Positions 1 through 9,165 of a stretch of DNA of 64,000 nucleotides are shown one piece after another. The translations under genes and the position numbers were made by a program. The notes beneath the pieces were generated by a model. That model was given only the letters and a program-made list of their open reading frames with translations, made no database searches and was not told where the DNA came from. The stretch is from Prorocentrum cordatum (lineage: Eukaryota; Sar; Dinophyceae; Prorocentrales; Prorocentraceae): contig CAUYUJ010015271.1 of NCBI GenBank assembly GCA_963575745.1, forward strand, positions 7,501 to 71,500, in the 5' to 3' direction. Within the stretch, counting starts at the first letter, position 1, and each line of letters begins with the position of its first letter.

Positions 1-170
1 CTCAGATTAATCGTTTTCGTTCGCGTCGTGTACCACGCCGCTCATTTCGGCACGCCCCTGGCACTGTTCGTTGCCTCGTAGGGATCACCACCGAAAAAGT
101 GAATCACAATTGCGGTGTTTACACCTGCGTATGGTTCTGTCCTTCGCCAGGCTAATTTCAATAAAAACGC
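1..170 (+). repeat. Dispersed repeat, copy 1 (partner at 31,690-31,835)
   Basis: A stretch containing TTTCGGCACGCCC, GATCACC..CCGAAAA, AATCACAATTGC and GTCCTTCGCCAGG..AATTT recurs in the same order and orientation at about 31,690-31,835. Part of it (TTTCGGCAC..CCC followed by ..CCGAA) also resembles the ~89-bp tandem monomer at 29,720-30,600. Mobile or satellite-derived; no coding capacity is credible. Confidence 0.75.
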
Positions 171-229
171 TACGCTCCGTGGTGCAACCCTAATACAAAC
201 CCTATTCGAATTACCGCGTGGAGGTAGCG

Positions 230-560
230 TTAACACCAATGCTCCCTCGGGAGTCCTTTCGGTTTTGGTATTCTCACCGCTTCCTTGGGAATCTACACGG
301 GTTCCTAGGTCCGAAGGATCCAGCAGGTTTCTCTTAGTATTTCTCAGGATGCCTCAGGACTCGTTGGGATTCTTCAGGTCTGCCGAGATTCTCCAAGGAC
401 CCCGGAAGGCTCCGAAGGTTTTTGCCGGATTCCGCAAATCCCCTTGGGATTCAACGGGATGTTCTGGGGTCTTTTCAACATTTCATATTTCCGTCGAGGT
501 TTTTCACGGTTCCACCAGTTCACGGATAATAGTTCCTCATCGGGCCCCTTTTGGTCCACG
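230..560. repeat. Degenerate GGGATTCT/TCAGG-rich low-complexity stretch
   Basis: Short words such as TTGGGATTC, CTCAGGA and CCGAAGG recur at irregular spacing. A similar texture is seen at 26,820-27,350. Open frames across it have no domain features. Nothing else is visible between 170 and 710. Confidence 0.45.
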
Positions 561-713
561 CCGCATTCCCCAGGACCCCTCAGTCGGCGTCAACCCAACA
601 TACTTATATTATGTGCGCGTCGCACCCCATGGGCGACGCGCGCACCGAGAAATCTTATAGTGTATGCGTCGTGGCGGGCGCTTTCTGGCCACATCGCTCG
701 GGAAACGATATAT

Positions 714-755
714 TACTAGCCGGCCGCTCTGCGGTTGATCGGGAGTTTCTGTATA
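714..755. repeat. 42-bp sequence with an exact inverted copy at 38,261-38,302
   Basis: The 42 bases that include CGGCCGCTCTGCGGTTGATC reappear as a perfect reverse complement at 38,261-38,302, while the surrounding sequence differs. Such identity amid diverged repeats suggests a recently moved or constrained element. Confidence 0.9.
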
Positions 756-795
756 TAGAAGAAGGTGCGTGCGCTTGTTGGCGAGGGTGAGGATG

Positions 796-992
796 AGGTT
801 CCTCCTCCTCCTCCTCCTCCTCCTCCTCCTCCTCCTCCTCCTCCTCCTCCATCCTTCTCTTGCCTCCGTCTGTCCTCCTCCACCCCGCAGCTCCATCATC
901 TTCTCCTCCTCCTCCTCCTCCTCCTCCTCCTCCTCCTCCTCCTCCTCCTCCTCCTCCTCCTCCTCCTCCTCCTCCTCCTCCTCCTCCTCATT
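796..992. repeat. (CCT)n microsatellite, two blocks
   Basis: Near-pure CTC/CCT triplets at about 796-850 and 900-990, separated by a short pyrimidine-rich linker. All frames stay open and give poly-Leu, poly-Ser or poly-Pro on one strand and poly-Glu or poly-Arg on the other, so long open frames here are artefacts. Confidence 0.95.
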
Positions 993-1005
993 CCTCCTCT
1001 GGGCA

Positions 1006-1215
1006 CCTCCCCCGGGGCGCGGATCCACCGGATCTGTCCGGATCTGTCCGGAAACGGTGCCGGAGGCCGCTCTGGGCTCCTCTGGGCACCTCCCCCGGGG
1101 CCGGTTTTGTGAGGATGTCTCAAGCGAGGGCGCCGGTTTGGGATTCGTCACCGGATCCAGCGGATCCACCGGATCTGTCCAAAAACGGTGCCGGAGGCCG
1201 CTCTGGGCCCCGACC
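1006..1215 (+). repeat. Isolated copy of the ~122/131-bp satellite
   Basis: About 1.5 monomers of the satellite that forms arrays at 12,728-13,517 and 25,465-26,690. It includes CACCTCCCCCGGGGCC, GAGGATGTCTCAAGCGAGGG (1,111) and the GGATCC-rich tail. The orientation is the same as in the two arrays. Confidence 0.9.
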
Positions 1216-1454
1216 ATCAACATCTTCATTATCTTGCGGTTTCTTTATTTTCTTGCGGTTTCTTGTGATTTTACGGTTGCTTTTTAAAGAATAACTTTAG
1301 AAACAAGCGGAATCCTTTAAAAACCACATGTAAAACACATAAATCCTTCAAAAAGATAACGAAAACCCGTAAGAGATATGGTTTTCCTTTAAAAATGCCA
1401 CGGGGATCCAAATTACGGGTCCGAGCGGATCTTGGCTATATTGAAAGTATCTTA

Positions 1455-1570
1455 GGGCCTTGGGTGTCTGGGGTGGCTTGGGTGTCTGGGGTATCTTGGG
1501 GTATACCTGGGGTATTTGGGGTATATTTTGTATCTTGTGTATATTGGGTGTCCTGGGTATCTTGGGTCAC
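1455..1570. repeat. Degenerate TGGGGTATCT-type minisatellite
   Basis: Repeated words TGGGTGTC, TGGGGTAT and CTTGGG at ~10-15-base spacing. It is open in the plus frame leading into the downstream gene, but its translation is a Val-Ser-Trp-Gly repeat with no protein-like character. Confidence 0.6.
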
Positions 1571-1608
1571 GAAACGTGCGAGTGGGCAACAAGAAACCCA
1601 ACGTTCGA

Positions 1609-1629
1609 CAGTAGCATCTGGGGCTCGAG
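1609..1629 (+). other. Possible DinoSL relict upstream of the 1,725 gene
   Basis: CAGTAGCATCTGGGGCTCGA+G resembles the dinoflagellate spliced leader (GTAG, then GGCTC.AG), with several mismatches and one gap. It lies 95 bases before the ATG at 1,725, the position expected for a fossil leader. Weak alone; credible because most other genes in the window show the same arrangement. Confidence 0.4.
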
Positions 1630-1724
1630 CCAGCGCTCGGGGCTTTGAAGACCTCGAGCCTTCATATTCGCCTCGAGGAGGCTCTGTCTTTTTTCTCTCG
1701 TGGCTCGACCCCGACCGAGCCCAG

Positions 1725-2411
1725 ATGACATCTACGGGCCACTTCCGCGGCGTTGTCCCAGGCGAACCAATGCAAAGCAGCATTGTCGGCAACTACGACC
1801 ATGTGATGAGGAGGGCGGAGGTCAACCTCCAGAGCACGGCCTTTGTACTGAAGGACGTCGGCGCTGCCATCTCCCGCGAGATAGCCACGCTGCAGGATCA
1901 CAAACGCATGCTCCAGCTCAGCCTGGTGCGCGCGAAGCACGGCAAGACGGACAATGTCAAGGAGCAGATGGCCAAGTCGGAGTACGAGTATCAGCTGAAG
2001 GACCAGATCGACTCGCTCACGAAGATGATCGATGAGCTCAGCAAGCAGCACGGGTTCATCAACATCACGGCGAACCAGACAGTCGACGTGACCAGCGACA
2101 AGAACTACAACGAGCCCCAGAGCGACGAGCAGGCGATCATCATGAAGCTCGAGACGGGCGAGGAGACGCTCCTGATCGAGAAAAATGGCGCCCCCTACCA
2201 GGTCCCGTGGAAGGCGGGCGATCCCAACTCCTGGGTGCACTACGGCTGGAAGCAGAAGGACCCGTCCTTGTGGGTGGATCCCCTGTCAGTCGGCAGCAGT
2301 GGCAGCAGTCCATCGGTGCCCACGGACACCAAGACTCTCTGGGTAAAGGTCGAGGCGCTCGAGCGCAAGTTGGCGGAGTCGACCGCTGGGCCCTCGGAGC
2401 AGGCTGAGTGA
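1725..2411 (+). CDS. Unknown coiled-coil protein, intronless
   Basis: A 228-residue protein that I do not recognise. The frame is open from 1,395, but the part before 1,725 is repeat translation, so the ATG at 1,725 (protein begins MTSTGHFRG) is preferred. Residues ~25-110 are heptad-rich and charged (AISREIATLQDHKRML, KDQIDSLTKMIDELSKQ), typical of an alpha-helical coiled coil. This is followed by an acidic linker, a Trp-containing stretch (QVPWKAGDPNSWVHYGWKQ) and a final short helix (LWVKVEALERKLAE). There is no signal peptide or membrane segment. It is the first gene of a plus-strand run and may carry a weak spliced-leader fossil at 1,609. The uniformly GC-rich third positions and balanced composition differ from the repeats around it and support real coding. 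Function unknown. Confidence 0.75.
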   Translation: MTSTGHFRGVVPGEPMQSSIVGNYDHVMRRAEVNLQSTAFVLKDVGAAISREIATLQDHKRMLQLSLVRAKHGKTDNVKEQMAKSEYEYQLKDQIDSLTKMIDELSKQHGFINITANQTVDVTSDKNYNEPQSDEQAIIMKLETGEETLLIEKNGAPYQVPWKAGDPNSWVHYGWKQKDPSLWVDPLSVGSSGSSPSVPTDTKTLWVKVEALERKLAESTAGPSEQAE

Positions 2412-3188
2412 GGGAGCGGCTCATCATGCGAGTGCGAAGCCTGTACTTTTTCCACCAGTGACGTGGAGACGCAAAGGCTGTATTTTTTTCCCCGCCGACG
2501 GCGTGGGGACGAAGCGATTGGATGAACTATGCTATTGGGACGTGCAGCGATGCGTGCACTGATAAAAACAGTTGGATCACCAATGCAATATTCATTGCAA
2601 TCTGCACTGAAGCACGCAATCGCTATAAGGTCAGCATCCTTGCCATCATGGGTTCCAATTGTCATAGGGTCCGCATCCTTGCCATCAGAGGCCCTCAGGA
2701 GAGTGGAAGGACGTCCCATGTGGCCCCAAGCGACCCACAGGCCCCAAGATGCCCTGAGAGGCTTGTAGGCCCCAAGAGGCCGTAAGAGGCCCCAAGGCGA
2801 GAGCCCCATTTTGGAGGAGGAGCCACATTTCAATCGTGAACGCTCCGTGTCCTAAGAAATCGGAGGCCACGCCGTAACGGGTGACACGCACATTTTCTGC
2901 GTAACGATTGATTGGGGAATCCATTCCAAATCCGAAACCCAAATCCCCCTCCGTCCCAGAGTTCCCTGGGCTGTCCTGATTTTGGTGTGTGACTGCCAAT
3001 GGTTTGCGTTGTGCGTGTGTCTTTGAAGTTTGTTTCTGCCCACGCTGCCCATGTTGGTCAGAAGTTTCTAAAGGGGGGGGGAGTGCTTTGGCCTGAACGT
3101 TCTCTTTCCTGTGATGCCTGGACCACGCCACACCACGCGCACGCAAATGCCCCTCCCCCCCCAAAAAAAAAATGATGCCACCGTGTCC
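2412..3188. other. Intergenic, mostly featureless
   Basis: Between 2,680 and 2,800 a degenerate GGCCCCAAGA minisatellite is visible, of the family expanded at 44.6-46.2 kb. The rest shows no gene, RNA motif or clear repeat. Homopolymers occur at 3,068 (G) and 3,160 (C then A). Confidence 0.5.
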
Positions 3189-3210
3189 TTGCATTGCCAC
3201 TTTGGCTCAG
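3189..3210 (+). other. DinoSL relict directly before an ATG
   Basis: GCATTGCCACTTTGGCTCAG ends one base before the ATG at 3,212. Against the spliced leader, GCCA-TTTGGCTC-AG aligns with one substitution and one missing A in the 3' two thirds; the 5' part is more decayed. Trans-spliced leaders are joined to mRNA and are not encoded at gene loci, so a genomic copy here implies a reinserted cDNA. Confidence 0.75.
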
Positions 3211-3211
3211 C

Positions 3212-4330
3212 ATGGCAGCCCTTCGGACCCCTGGTTGCGACCTCGGAGATGACGATGCTGAGCGCATCTTCGATTCACACATCAAGATGTCGCAATGCAC
3301 CCCAGACAAGCTGTGGTGTTTATCGCGCTTGACAGCGCATGGGATGACATCTGATTGGCCAGCCTTGAAGAAAGCGTTCGATGAGCTCCACGCGATTCTC
3401 ATGACTTCACATGGGCTCATTCCTCACCAGGTTTCGCTCAACCGCCAGTTCAGGAAGTGGATTGCTGGCAAGGGTCTGCAATGGACGCCTACAGAAATAG
3501 AGAGGTGCGTGCTGAACCTCCGCACGATGCTGTCGACTCTTCTTGACAGGAAGCGTCGCGATCAAGATGCCCCTCGAAACTACGGCCAACTCCAGATCCT
3601 CATGGACATGATGAAGCTCGTGAAGAACGACGGTGGCAATCGCAGGCTCTCGCACAAGCAGGACGTCCCGACCGTTGTGCCGATTCCCCCAAAACACATC
3701 GTCACGGTCGAGATCAGCGACGACGAGAAAGCCGAGGAGGTTCGCTTAGACGACGCCGTGAGCAGCGAAGATGACTTGGAGCGCAAGCTGTTCGGATCCA
3801 AGTCGTCTACGAGTGCCACCGCGACACCTGGGGCCGTTCCGCTGACGGCATCTGCTCTGGCCGAGCTGGCGGCGTGTCCACCTACAGGGCCATCTCCGCA
3901 GGAGTACGCCAGCACCAACAAGACCAAGAAGGATAAGACGAAACCATCCGTGCCACTGCATTCTTCTGCAGATGAGGGCTCTGAAGACGGACAAGAGCAG
4001 CATGTGCATGTAGCCAAGGGCAAGCGCAAGAAGCGCAAGGGCAAGGGCAAGGGCAAGCGTACGGCGCCATCGGCGGCCAAGCGCCAGACACCAGCCAAGA
4101 GCAAGGTCGATGCCACCGAGAGTGCTGTCGATCCAATTGCCAACTACATCGGCATCAAGGGCGCGCGCCTGTCTGCGCTGAGGAACCGAGTGTATTCCAA
4201 AGCGCGCGCCATGGAGAAGAAATGCCGACTCGGCATGGGGTGGTCCAGGGAGACAGCATTGGAGTCTGCGGCAGAGTATGCTAACAAGCAGGTCTCGCGC
4301 TGGCTCAAGGCCATTGGCGAAGACAAGTGA
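3212..4330 (+). CDS. Unknown basic nuclear-type protein, intronless
   Basis: A 372-residue protein starting MAALRTPGCD; the ATG follows a spliced-leader relict immediately, which decides the start. Residues ~10-135 form a compact, mixed, probably helical domain (WCLSRLTAHGMTSDWPALKK; LHAILMTSHGLIPHQVSLN). Residues ~150-265 are acidic and low in complexity (ISDDEKAEEVRLDDAVSSED). Residues ~280-310 are a Lys-rich block (GKRKKRKGKGKGKR) that looks like a nuclear localisation or nucleic-acid-binding tail. The last ~60 residues form a second ordered segment (DPIANYIGIKGARLSALRNR; WSRETALESAAEYANKQVSR). No family match is recalled. There are no introns or stops, consistent with a retroposed cDNA. 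Function unknown; a chromatin- or RNA-associated role would be a guess from composition only. Confidence 0.8.
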   Translation: MAALRTPGCDLGDDDAERIFDSHIKMSQCTPDKLWCLSRLTAHGMTSDWPALKKAFDELHAILMTSHGLIPHQVSLNRQFRKWIAGKGLQWTPTEIERCVLNLRTMLSTLLDRKRRDQDAPRNYGQLQILMDMMKLVKNDGGNRRLSHKQDVPTVVPIPPKHIVTVEISDDEKAEEVRLDDAVSSEDDLERKLFGSKSSTSATATPGAVPLTASALAELAACPPTGPSPQEYASTNKTKKDKTKPSVPLHSSADEGSEDGQEQHVHVAKGKRKKRKGKGKGKRTAPSAAKRQTPAKSKVDATESAVDPIANYIGIKGARLSALRNRVYSKARAMEKKCRLGMGWSRETALESAAEYANKQVSRWLKAIGEDK

Positions 4331-4974
4331 GTTTTATTTTTGCTGCGCTGCTCGGCGATTTGGGGCTCGCTGTTGCAGGCAATTTCTGGGTTGCACCTCG
4401 AAGCGCAGGGCAGGGCCGCAGAAAATAGAACTACAGTCAGATTAAAGAGTAAGAATTGCATTCGTGTGTCGAGGGTGTCTCAAGCGAAACACCGTCCACG
4501 GAACTTGTTGAGGATGTTTCAAGCGACGGGCGCATCTTGTAGATTCCAGGCTCCCCTGGGGGATCGCGTGGAGGACAGCTCAGCTTTTGTCGAGGATGTC
4601 TCGAGCGATGGTTTTGCCTTGCATGATCTGGTGAGGGCCTCTCAAGAGAGCCCCTTTGGCTCCGCGCTCGCGAATGTCTCCGAAGAAACACTTTGACTTT
4701 TGGGAGACAGTTGAGGGCTGCAGGAATCAAACACTACGTGGCCACTATTTTTTCAGTGTGCGTGAACAGCCCATCCGAGGACATGGGTCGCTGCACCGAA
4801 ACATACGAGAAACAACAAGGCGGTTGAAGAATGATTGAACCATGCATACTTCAACGTATAATTCAATCTACAATTCGACTCGGGGCCCAATCAGATCCAA
4901 CCGGGGTTCGAGCCAAGTCCGCAAAACGAAAGATCCGTCACGGTGGCCAGCGGCCTTACCTCGTGATCTGAAAT
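4331..4974. other. Intergenic with clustered GAGGATGTCTC(A/G)AGCGA motifs
   Basis: GAGGGTGTCTCAAGCGA (about 4,471), GAGGATGTTTCAAGCGA (about 4,510) and GAGGATGTCTCGAGCGA (about 4,592), plus weaker versions (GAGGACAGCTC near 4,571), lie at irregular spacing in otherwise non-repetitive sequence. The same core is the best-conserved part of the satellite arrays. No gene seen. An AATTCAATCTA fragment at ~4,858 matches the foldback at 6,960. Confidence 0.6.
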
Positions 4975-5837
4975 TTTTGACGCTTTTCGTATCCCCACCA
5001 GCCCATCCAAAAACGATGCCTAAGCGAATTGCGGTGATCAGGGTAAGTGAGGGAGCATACAGAGTAGCAAAGGGCTGGGGGACCCGTCTTACCCAAGAGG
5101 GCGAGGATGGAGGAGTCGGAGGAGGATGAGGAGGAGGAGGAGGAGGGGGAGGAGGGGCAGCAGGTGGGAAAAGTGGGAGGAGGGAGGGGGGAGGAGGGGG
5201 AATAGGCGGATGATGAGGAGGAGGGGGAGGAGGAGGAGGAGGAGGATGAGGAGAGAGAAGAGGAAAGGGGGAGGAGGATGAGGCTGATAAAGTTGAGGAG
5301 ACGGAGGAGGAGTAGGCCGACAAGGAGGAGGAGGAGGAGGAGGGGGAGGAGGATGAGAAAGATGAGAAGGAACACGAACAATGACGTGCACAAGAGCCTC
5401 CTAGGATGTCCCTTGGAAGTTGTTTGGGAGTCCTCTTGGAGCGCCTGGGGGATTCTTGGATGCCTCGGGTTCCATCTTCCCTTCTTCCCCTTCGGGGAGG
5501 GGTTTACCCCTCCCCCTAGCCCCCTCCCCTGGACCTGGACGGGGGGGGGTCGCTGGTAGTTGGAGCGTCCAAAACGGCCTCGGCGAGGAAGCCAACATCA
5601 CCGATTTTACTGGGGTGTTGGCCGAATTTAGCACCCTTCCTTTGATCGATCACCTCCTAGATGGCCCCAAGAGCGCTCCCAAGGCCCCCAAGAGCGCCCC
5701 AAGAGGGCCTCAAGGGGCGCCCAGGAGGCCCCAAGAGGTCCCCAAGAGGCCCTGAAGAAGCTCCCTAGACCCCCAAGGGGCCTCACGAGGAACTTCCCTA
5801 AACCACCTACGCCCAGAGGGCTGGTGGGATTTGCAAA
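4975..5837 (+). repeat. Long dispersed repeat, copy 1 (inner segment in orientation A)
   Basis: Begins at TTTTTGACGCTTTTCGTATC and ends at GGGCTGGTGGGATTT; the same ends bound 11,434-12,371. It contains a GGA-rich tract (5,100-5,370), then a ~320-bp inner segment (5,470-5,790). Compared with the other copy, the inner segment is inverted while both flanks are not. Degenerate CCCCAAGAG units lie at 5,660-5,760. Confidence 0.85.
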
Positions 5838-5852
5838 TGGCACGCGCCCGTT

Positions 5853-5875
5853 CCAGAGCCGTCTCTCGGCTCAAA
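5853..5875 (+). other. DinoSL relict
   Basis: CCAGAGCCGTCTCTCGGCTCAA matches the leader at CC..AGCC.T.T and GGCTCAA, with two inserted bases before GGCTC. The same type of insertion is seen in the relict at 19,182. It lies 33 bases upstream of the in-frame ATG at 5,909. Confidence 0.6.
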
Positions 5876-5908
5876 CCAAGAGCATTCTGGGGTGCCCTAG
5901 TTCCCTCT

Positions 5909-6757
5909 ATGTCTGGTGAGTTTGTCGCCTTTGGAGGGCGAGGCCATCGCCTGGGCAGCAATGGCGAGATCATGCCACGCGCAGCTCCCAGCGAGGGACA
6001 GAACCAGCAGCAGCCTGGCGAGCGGGGCGAGGCGGCGCGCCCGACGCTCAACTCCGAGGTCGTGGACGTGGGGGGCGGTGACGACGGCGATGGGCGGCAA
6101 CCTGCCGATGATGAGCGTGATGAGCAGCCGAATTCAGAACACGATGAGTTCGTCGTCGCCGTGGAGGGCGCGTCACTTCGCCTGAAGAACATCATGGACA
6201 CGATGATGGTCGCGCAGGGCTGGATCGAGAAGCTTGGTGACAACAAGTGGACCGAGAAGCTCAAGCATGATGCATCAAGGCTGCTCGCAGACATGGGGCA
6301 CTTCGAGAACTGGACCAATGGGATCAACTGGCACACGGAGAACATGCAACCACTGCTCCAGACCATAGAAGAGAACCACGCTGAGTTCAATGGGCGCGTG
6401 GCGAAGCTCAAGCCGTACATGCCGCAGTTGCAGGAGGACGCCGACGAGAAGACGGAGGAGGCCCGAGATGCAGCGGACGAGGTGGACGAGAAGAAGTTCT
6501 TCGTCAAATCGAGCAGGCACGAGAAGCCAGTCATGAAGACCAAGGGCAAGTCCAAGGACACGAGCACTGGCAAGGGCTCCAGGGGCAAGAAGGCCAAGGG
6601 CAAGGACAAGCCCGACAAGACCCCGACGGCGAAGAAGCAGGCCAAGGGCACGGGCCAGGCGAGCATGAAGAGGCCATCAGCTGCTCCGCCCAGAGGTGTG
6701 GATGACGATGGCACAGACTCAGACGATCAGCCAATCTGCAGTCAGTCCTCGAAGTGA
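5909..6757 (+). CDS. Unknown Lys-rich-tailed protein, intronless
   Basis: A 282-residue protein from ATG 5,909 (MSGEFVAFGG); alternative in-frame starts are at 5,837 and 5,972. The start is chosen because the leader relict at 5,853 marks the old mRNA 5' end. After a Gly/Asp/Gln-rich N terminus, residues ~85-190 read as an ordered helical domain with several Trp residues (MVAQGWIEKLGDNKWTEKLK; MGHFENWTNGINWHTENMQP). Residues ~190-215 are acidic helix (EDADEKTEEARDAADEVDEK). The C-terminal ~65 residues are Lys/Gly/Thr-rich (KGKSKDTSTGKGSRGKKAKG) and resemble the tail of the 3,212 gene product, suggesting a shared compositional class. No domain recognised; function unknown. The upstream neighbour is a dispersed repeat ending 16 bases before the relict. 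Confidence 0.75.
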   Translation: MSGEFVAFGGRGHRLGSNGEIMPRAAPSEGQNQQQPGERGEAARPTLNSEVVDVGGGDDGDGRQPADDERDEQPNSEHDEFVVAVEGASLRLKNIMDTMMVAQGWIEKLGDNKWTEKLKHDASRLLADMGHFENWTNGINWHTENMQPLLQTIEENHAEFNGRVAKLKPYMPQLQEDADEKTEEARDAADEVDEKKFFVKSSRHEKPVMKTKGKSKDTSTGKGSRGKKAKGKDKPDKTPTAKKQAKGTGQASMKRPSAAPPRGVDDDGTDSDDQPICSQSSK

Positions 6758-6959
6758 TGGGCACGGACAGAGTCCACACAGCGTTTCGCATGCGCCGTCG
6801 CCGAGCGCGGCGGCGCGTGCTCGCTCGCCGGGGCCCAGCCCTGTAGATCAGATCCCGCTGGCAACGACTGCTGTACTGTTGAAAACTGCGTGCTCCATTT
6901 TTGCAGTGCGAGTTCACAACCATGCAGTGCAATGCCCAGGGTGCACATGCGAACCATCA

Positions 6960-7122
6960 AATTGAATTATACATTGAATCATAGCTATAATTCAATCTAT
7001 AATTCAATCTATAATTCAATCACGTTTTTCATATATATATATATATGTATGGTTTTATAGATTGAATTATAGATTGAATTATAGATTGAATTATAGCTAT
7101 AATTCAATCTATAATTCAATTT
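6960..7122. repeat. Foldback element of ATAATTCAATCT units
   Basis: Left arm: direct ~12-bp units of ATAATTCAATCT. Centre: (AT)n. Right arm: reverse-complement AGATTGAATTAT units, ending in a further left-type copy. The whole can fold into a long hairpin. It lies between two genes and ends 11 bases after a matching TTGAATTATA start. Confidence 0.85.
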
Positions 7123-7391
7123 GATGGCGAACGAAGTTCGGAGGAGTCGGTCCTGAACATTATGTGTCTCTTTCGGAGTCCGTGTAAGTCCAGCCCGTCT
7201 GTGTGAAACACATGTAACTAACTACATTTCTCTCTGAATAAGGTTTCCGTGGTCGGTACTCAGGGGATCCAGGGTCGAGGCTGCAGTGTTGTGATGGTCC
7301 AGTGGGCCTGTCACCGACGATCTCTTTGCAGCTTCAACTGCTTCGGCCTGAACTCACCTCCCCTTCTGGAGGGATGGCACCGCTCTCGTCA

Positions 7392-7412
7392 CTGCAGCCG
7401 TTTTCCATCGAG
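7392..7412 (+). other. Weak DinoSL relict
   Basis: CTGCAGCCGTTTTCCATCGA+G matches the leader at 14 of 21 positions, including AGCC.TTTT. It sits 55 bases before the ATG at 7,467. Suggestive only. Confidence 0.35.
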
Positions 7413-7466
7413 CATTGCTGGCGCCAGTTCGGGCCATCCCGTTCGGTGCCAGGACATCGCGCCTCG

Positions 7467-8443
7467 ATGGGGCCGAAGCGGATCGCCGCGAAGCTCTCGG
7501 AGATTCAGTTATCCAACGAGGAAATCGAGGCTGCGAAGAGAGTGCTTCAGGCTGCAGATCAGAAGCGCGTGAACTCGATCAAGCAGGGGCTCAAGGCGTT
7601 TGTCGCTAGCAACCCTGACTCTCGGATCACGACGGCCAACCGCTACGACGAGACGTTCATCCTGAATTTCATCGGTCGCCAGGCTCGCTGCCAGGGCGCG
7701 CAGAGGAAGACCATAGCGTCGAAGGAGGTCGCCATCCAGAAGTCTAAGTTCTCGGACGTGATTCGCATGTCCGCCCACACCATGGGTCGAGAGCTTGGGC
7801 CACAGAAGGCAGAGTTGTGGCGGTCGGTTCTCAAAGCTTTACCAGATTCTCTCACTGGCCGCACCGAGCCATAATATTTGGAATACCCTGTGCCGAAGAA
7901 CTGGGAGCGCATGACCGAGAGCGAGATGAAGAAGTTCTTGGTGGAGACCCAGGGCGACAGCAGCTTAGAGGACGTGCAGATGGCCATGGATCGCCAGGGG
8001 CCTTCCATGGAGCTGAGCGGCTCGGTGGCATCGAGCAGCGGAGTCGACCCTTCCCAGGTGAAAGTGGAGCCTGCCGACGCTGAGGAGCAGGCGAAGAAAA
8101 CGCTCGCCCTCAAGGTTGCCAAACTTCAGTCCGAGTTACCGCAGTTGGTCAGGGAGTTCCAGGACAAGACCTTGGAGCTCAAGCTGATCCACACAAAAGC
8201 GAAGAACAACGCCGACCCCTACCACTCGGAGTTCATGAACGATCTCGAAGGATGCTTGAAAAAATGAAGACGACCAAAGGGATCTTGGAGCGCCTGCACA
8301 CGGAAGAGGCCGACGCGAAGGAGGTTCCCAAATTGATCAAGCAGGTGGACGATATGCGCGAGAAGTACGAGCAGATCGAGGAGTTCTCGTTGCGGAACGG
8401 CTACAAGGAGAAGGCCAACCCGAAGAAGCGCTCGCGTAAGTAG
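7467..8443 (+). pseudogene. Unknown coiled-coil gene with one stop and one frameshift
   Basis: From ATG 7,467 (MGPKRIAAKLSE) the frame reads ~135 protein-like residues to a TAA at 7,872. It then continues in the same frame (YLEYPVPKNWERMTESEMKK) to 8,266. A one-base shift near 8,246-8,251 is then needed to carry on as RMLEKMKTTKGILERLHTEE to the stop at 8,443. On both sides of each break the composition is that of one protein: a basic N-terminal helical part, an acidic middle, then heptad-rich helices ending in KANPKKRSRK. Read as a recently decayed gene or as sequencing errors; no intron with plausible ends removes the stop. No family recognised. The start is supported by position and by a weak leader relict at 7,392. 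Confidence 0.6.
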
Positions 8444-8589
8444 ACGAGTTGAGGAGGTCAAGACACGTTTTAGTTCCTTGGTCTCGAGGCAGCCGTCTTG
8501 TCGGCAGCAGTGCCGCTAAGACACTCATAGGGGACGAGTGCATCGCCCACTGAAGCAGCCTCGGACAAAAAGGAAAACTTACCCTGGAG

Positions 8590-8806
8590 GAGGACCCAAC
8601 CATTTGCAGTGGTGAGTGCCGCCTTCGGTGGAGCTTCCTGTGTGGGGCCACGATGCTAGTGAGGGATGCGCCGAACTGGCCCGAGGCCGCCATGCGATCC
8701 CTGCCAGCGGGGCATTCGGTAGAGCTCCGTATAGAGCCACGACCTTCACTAGAGGTGTGCCGAACTGATCCGACGGGAGGGCAAGACAGCCACATGTGAT
8801 GATGAA

Positions 8807-8838
<32 letters not shown>

Positions 8839-8990
8839 CGATGATGATGATGATGATGATGTGGATGACGATGGTGATGAAGGTAATTGGGGGAGGGAGG
8901 GGGGGAGGGGGAGGGCGAGGAGAGGCGAGGGATGCGGGGCGCTGCCTGTTCAAATCGAGGACCGAACGCCAAAGGATGGTTGGTAACAGA
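8590..8990 (-). repeat. Composite repeat, inverted and short copy of the 29,392-30,600 element
   Basis: Read on the minus strand: CCAACCATCCTTTGGCGTTC..GTCCTCGATTTGAA, a GC-rich pyrimidine tract, (ATC)n (8,800-8,880), then two diverged ~89-bp monomers containing GAAGG..CCACCG-type sequence. The same order occurs on the plus strand at 29,392-30,600. Confidence 0.75.
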
Positions 8991-9017
8991 CTGGGTGGGG
9001 CTCACCACGCCACGCAC

Positions 9018-9165
9018 CATTAACAACATTAACAACAATAACAACAACGCTCATGTTGAGACGGTTCGCCATGCAGCATCAGCAACAAACACAATTAGCC
9101 GTGACAAGAAGAGCAGCAACAACAACAACAACGGCAACACAATCGGCAAGCAATGGCATAATTAC
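9018..9165. repeat. (AAC)n-rich low-complexity tract
   Basis: Interrupted ACAACA/AATAAC triplets. The stretch from here to 9,569 contains no supported gene. Confidence 0.7.

Noticed and set aside
115-660. 181-codon plus-strand frame at the window start
   Set aside because: Covers a dispersed repeat and degenerate GGGATTCT sequence; no ordered protein pattern and overlapping open frames.
609-1294. Long open frames giving poly-Glu, poly-Ser, poly-Pro or poly-Arg across CTC/GAG tracts (also at 4,868-5,393, 11,543-11,894, 37,010-38,157, 50,189-50,816, 60,506-60,905, 61,503-62,170, 62,814-63,687)
   Set aside because: Triplet microsatellites are open in all frames on both strands; the frames have no ordered sequence and change phase with repeat interruptions.
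4900-4920. tRNA-like internal B box (GGTTCGAGCC)
   Set aside because: No matching A box or cloverleaf upstream; the last consensus C is missing.
7817-8083. Alternative frame over the 7,467 gene that avoids the TAA
   Set aside because: Composition is that of an out-of-frame shadow (Arg/Gly-rich, no helix pattern), while the main frame resumes sense directly after the stop.
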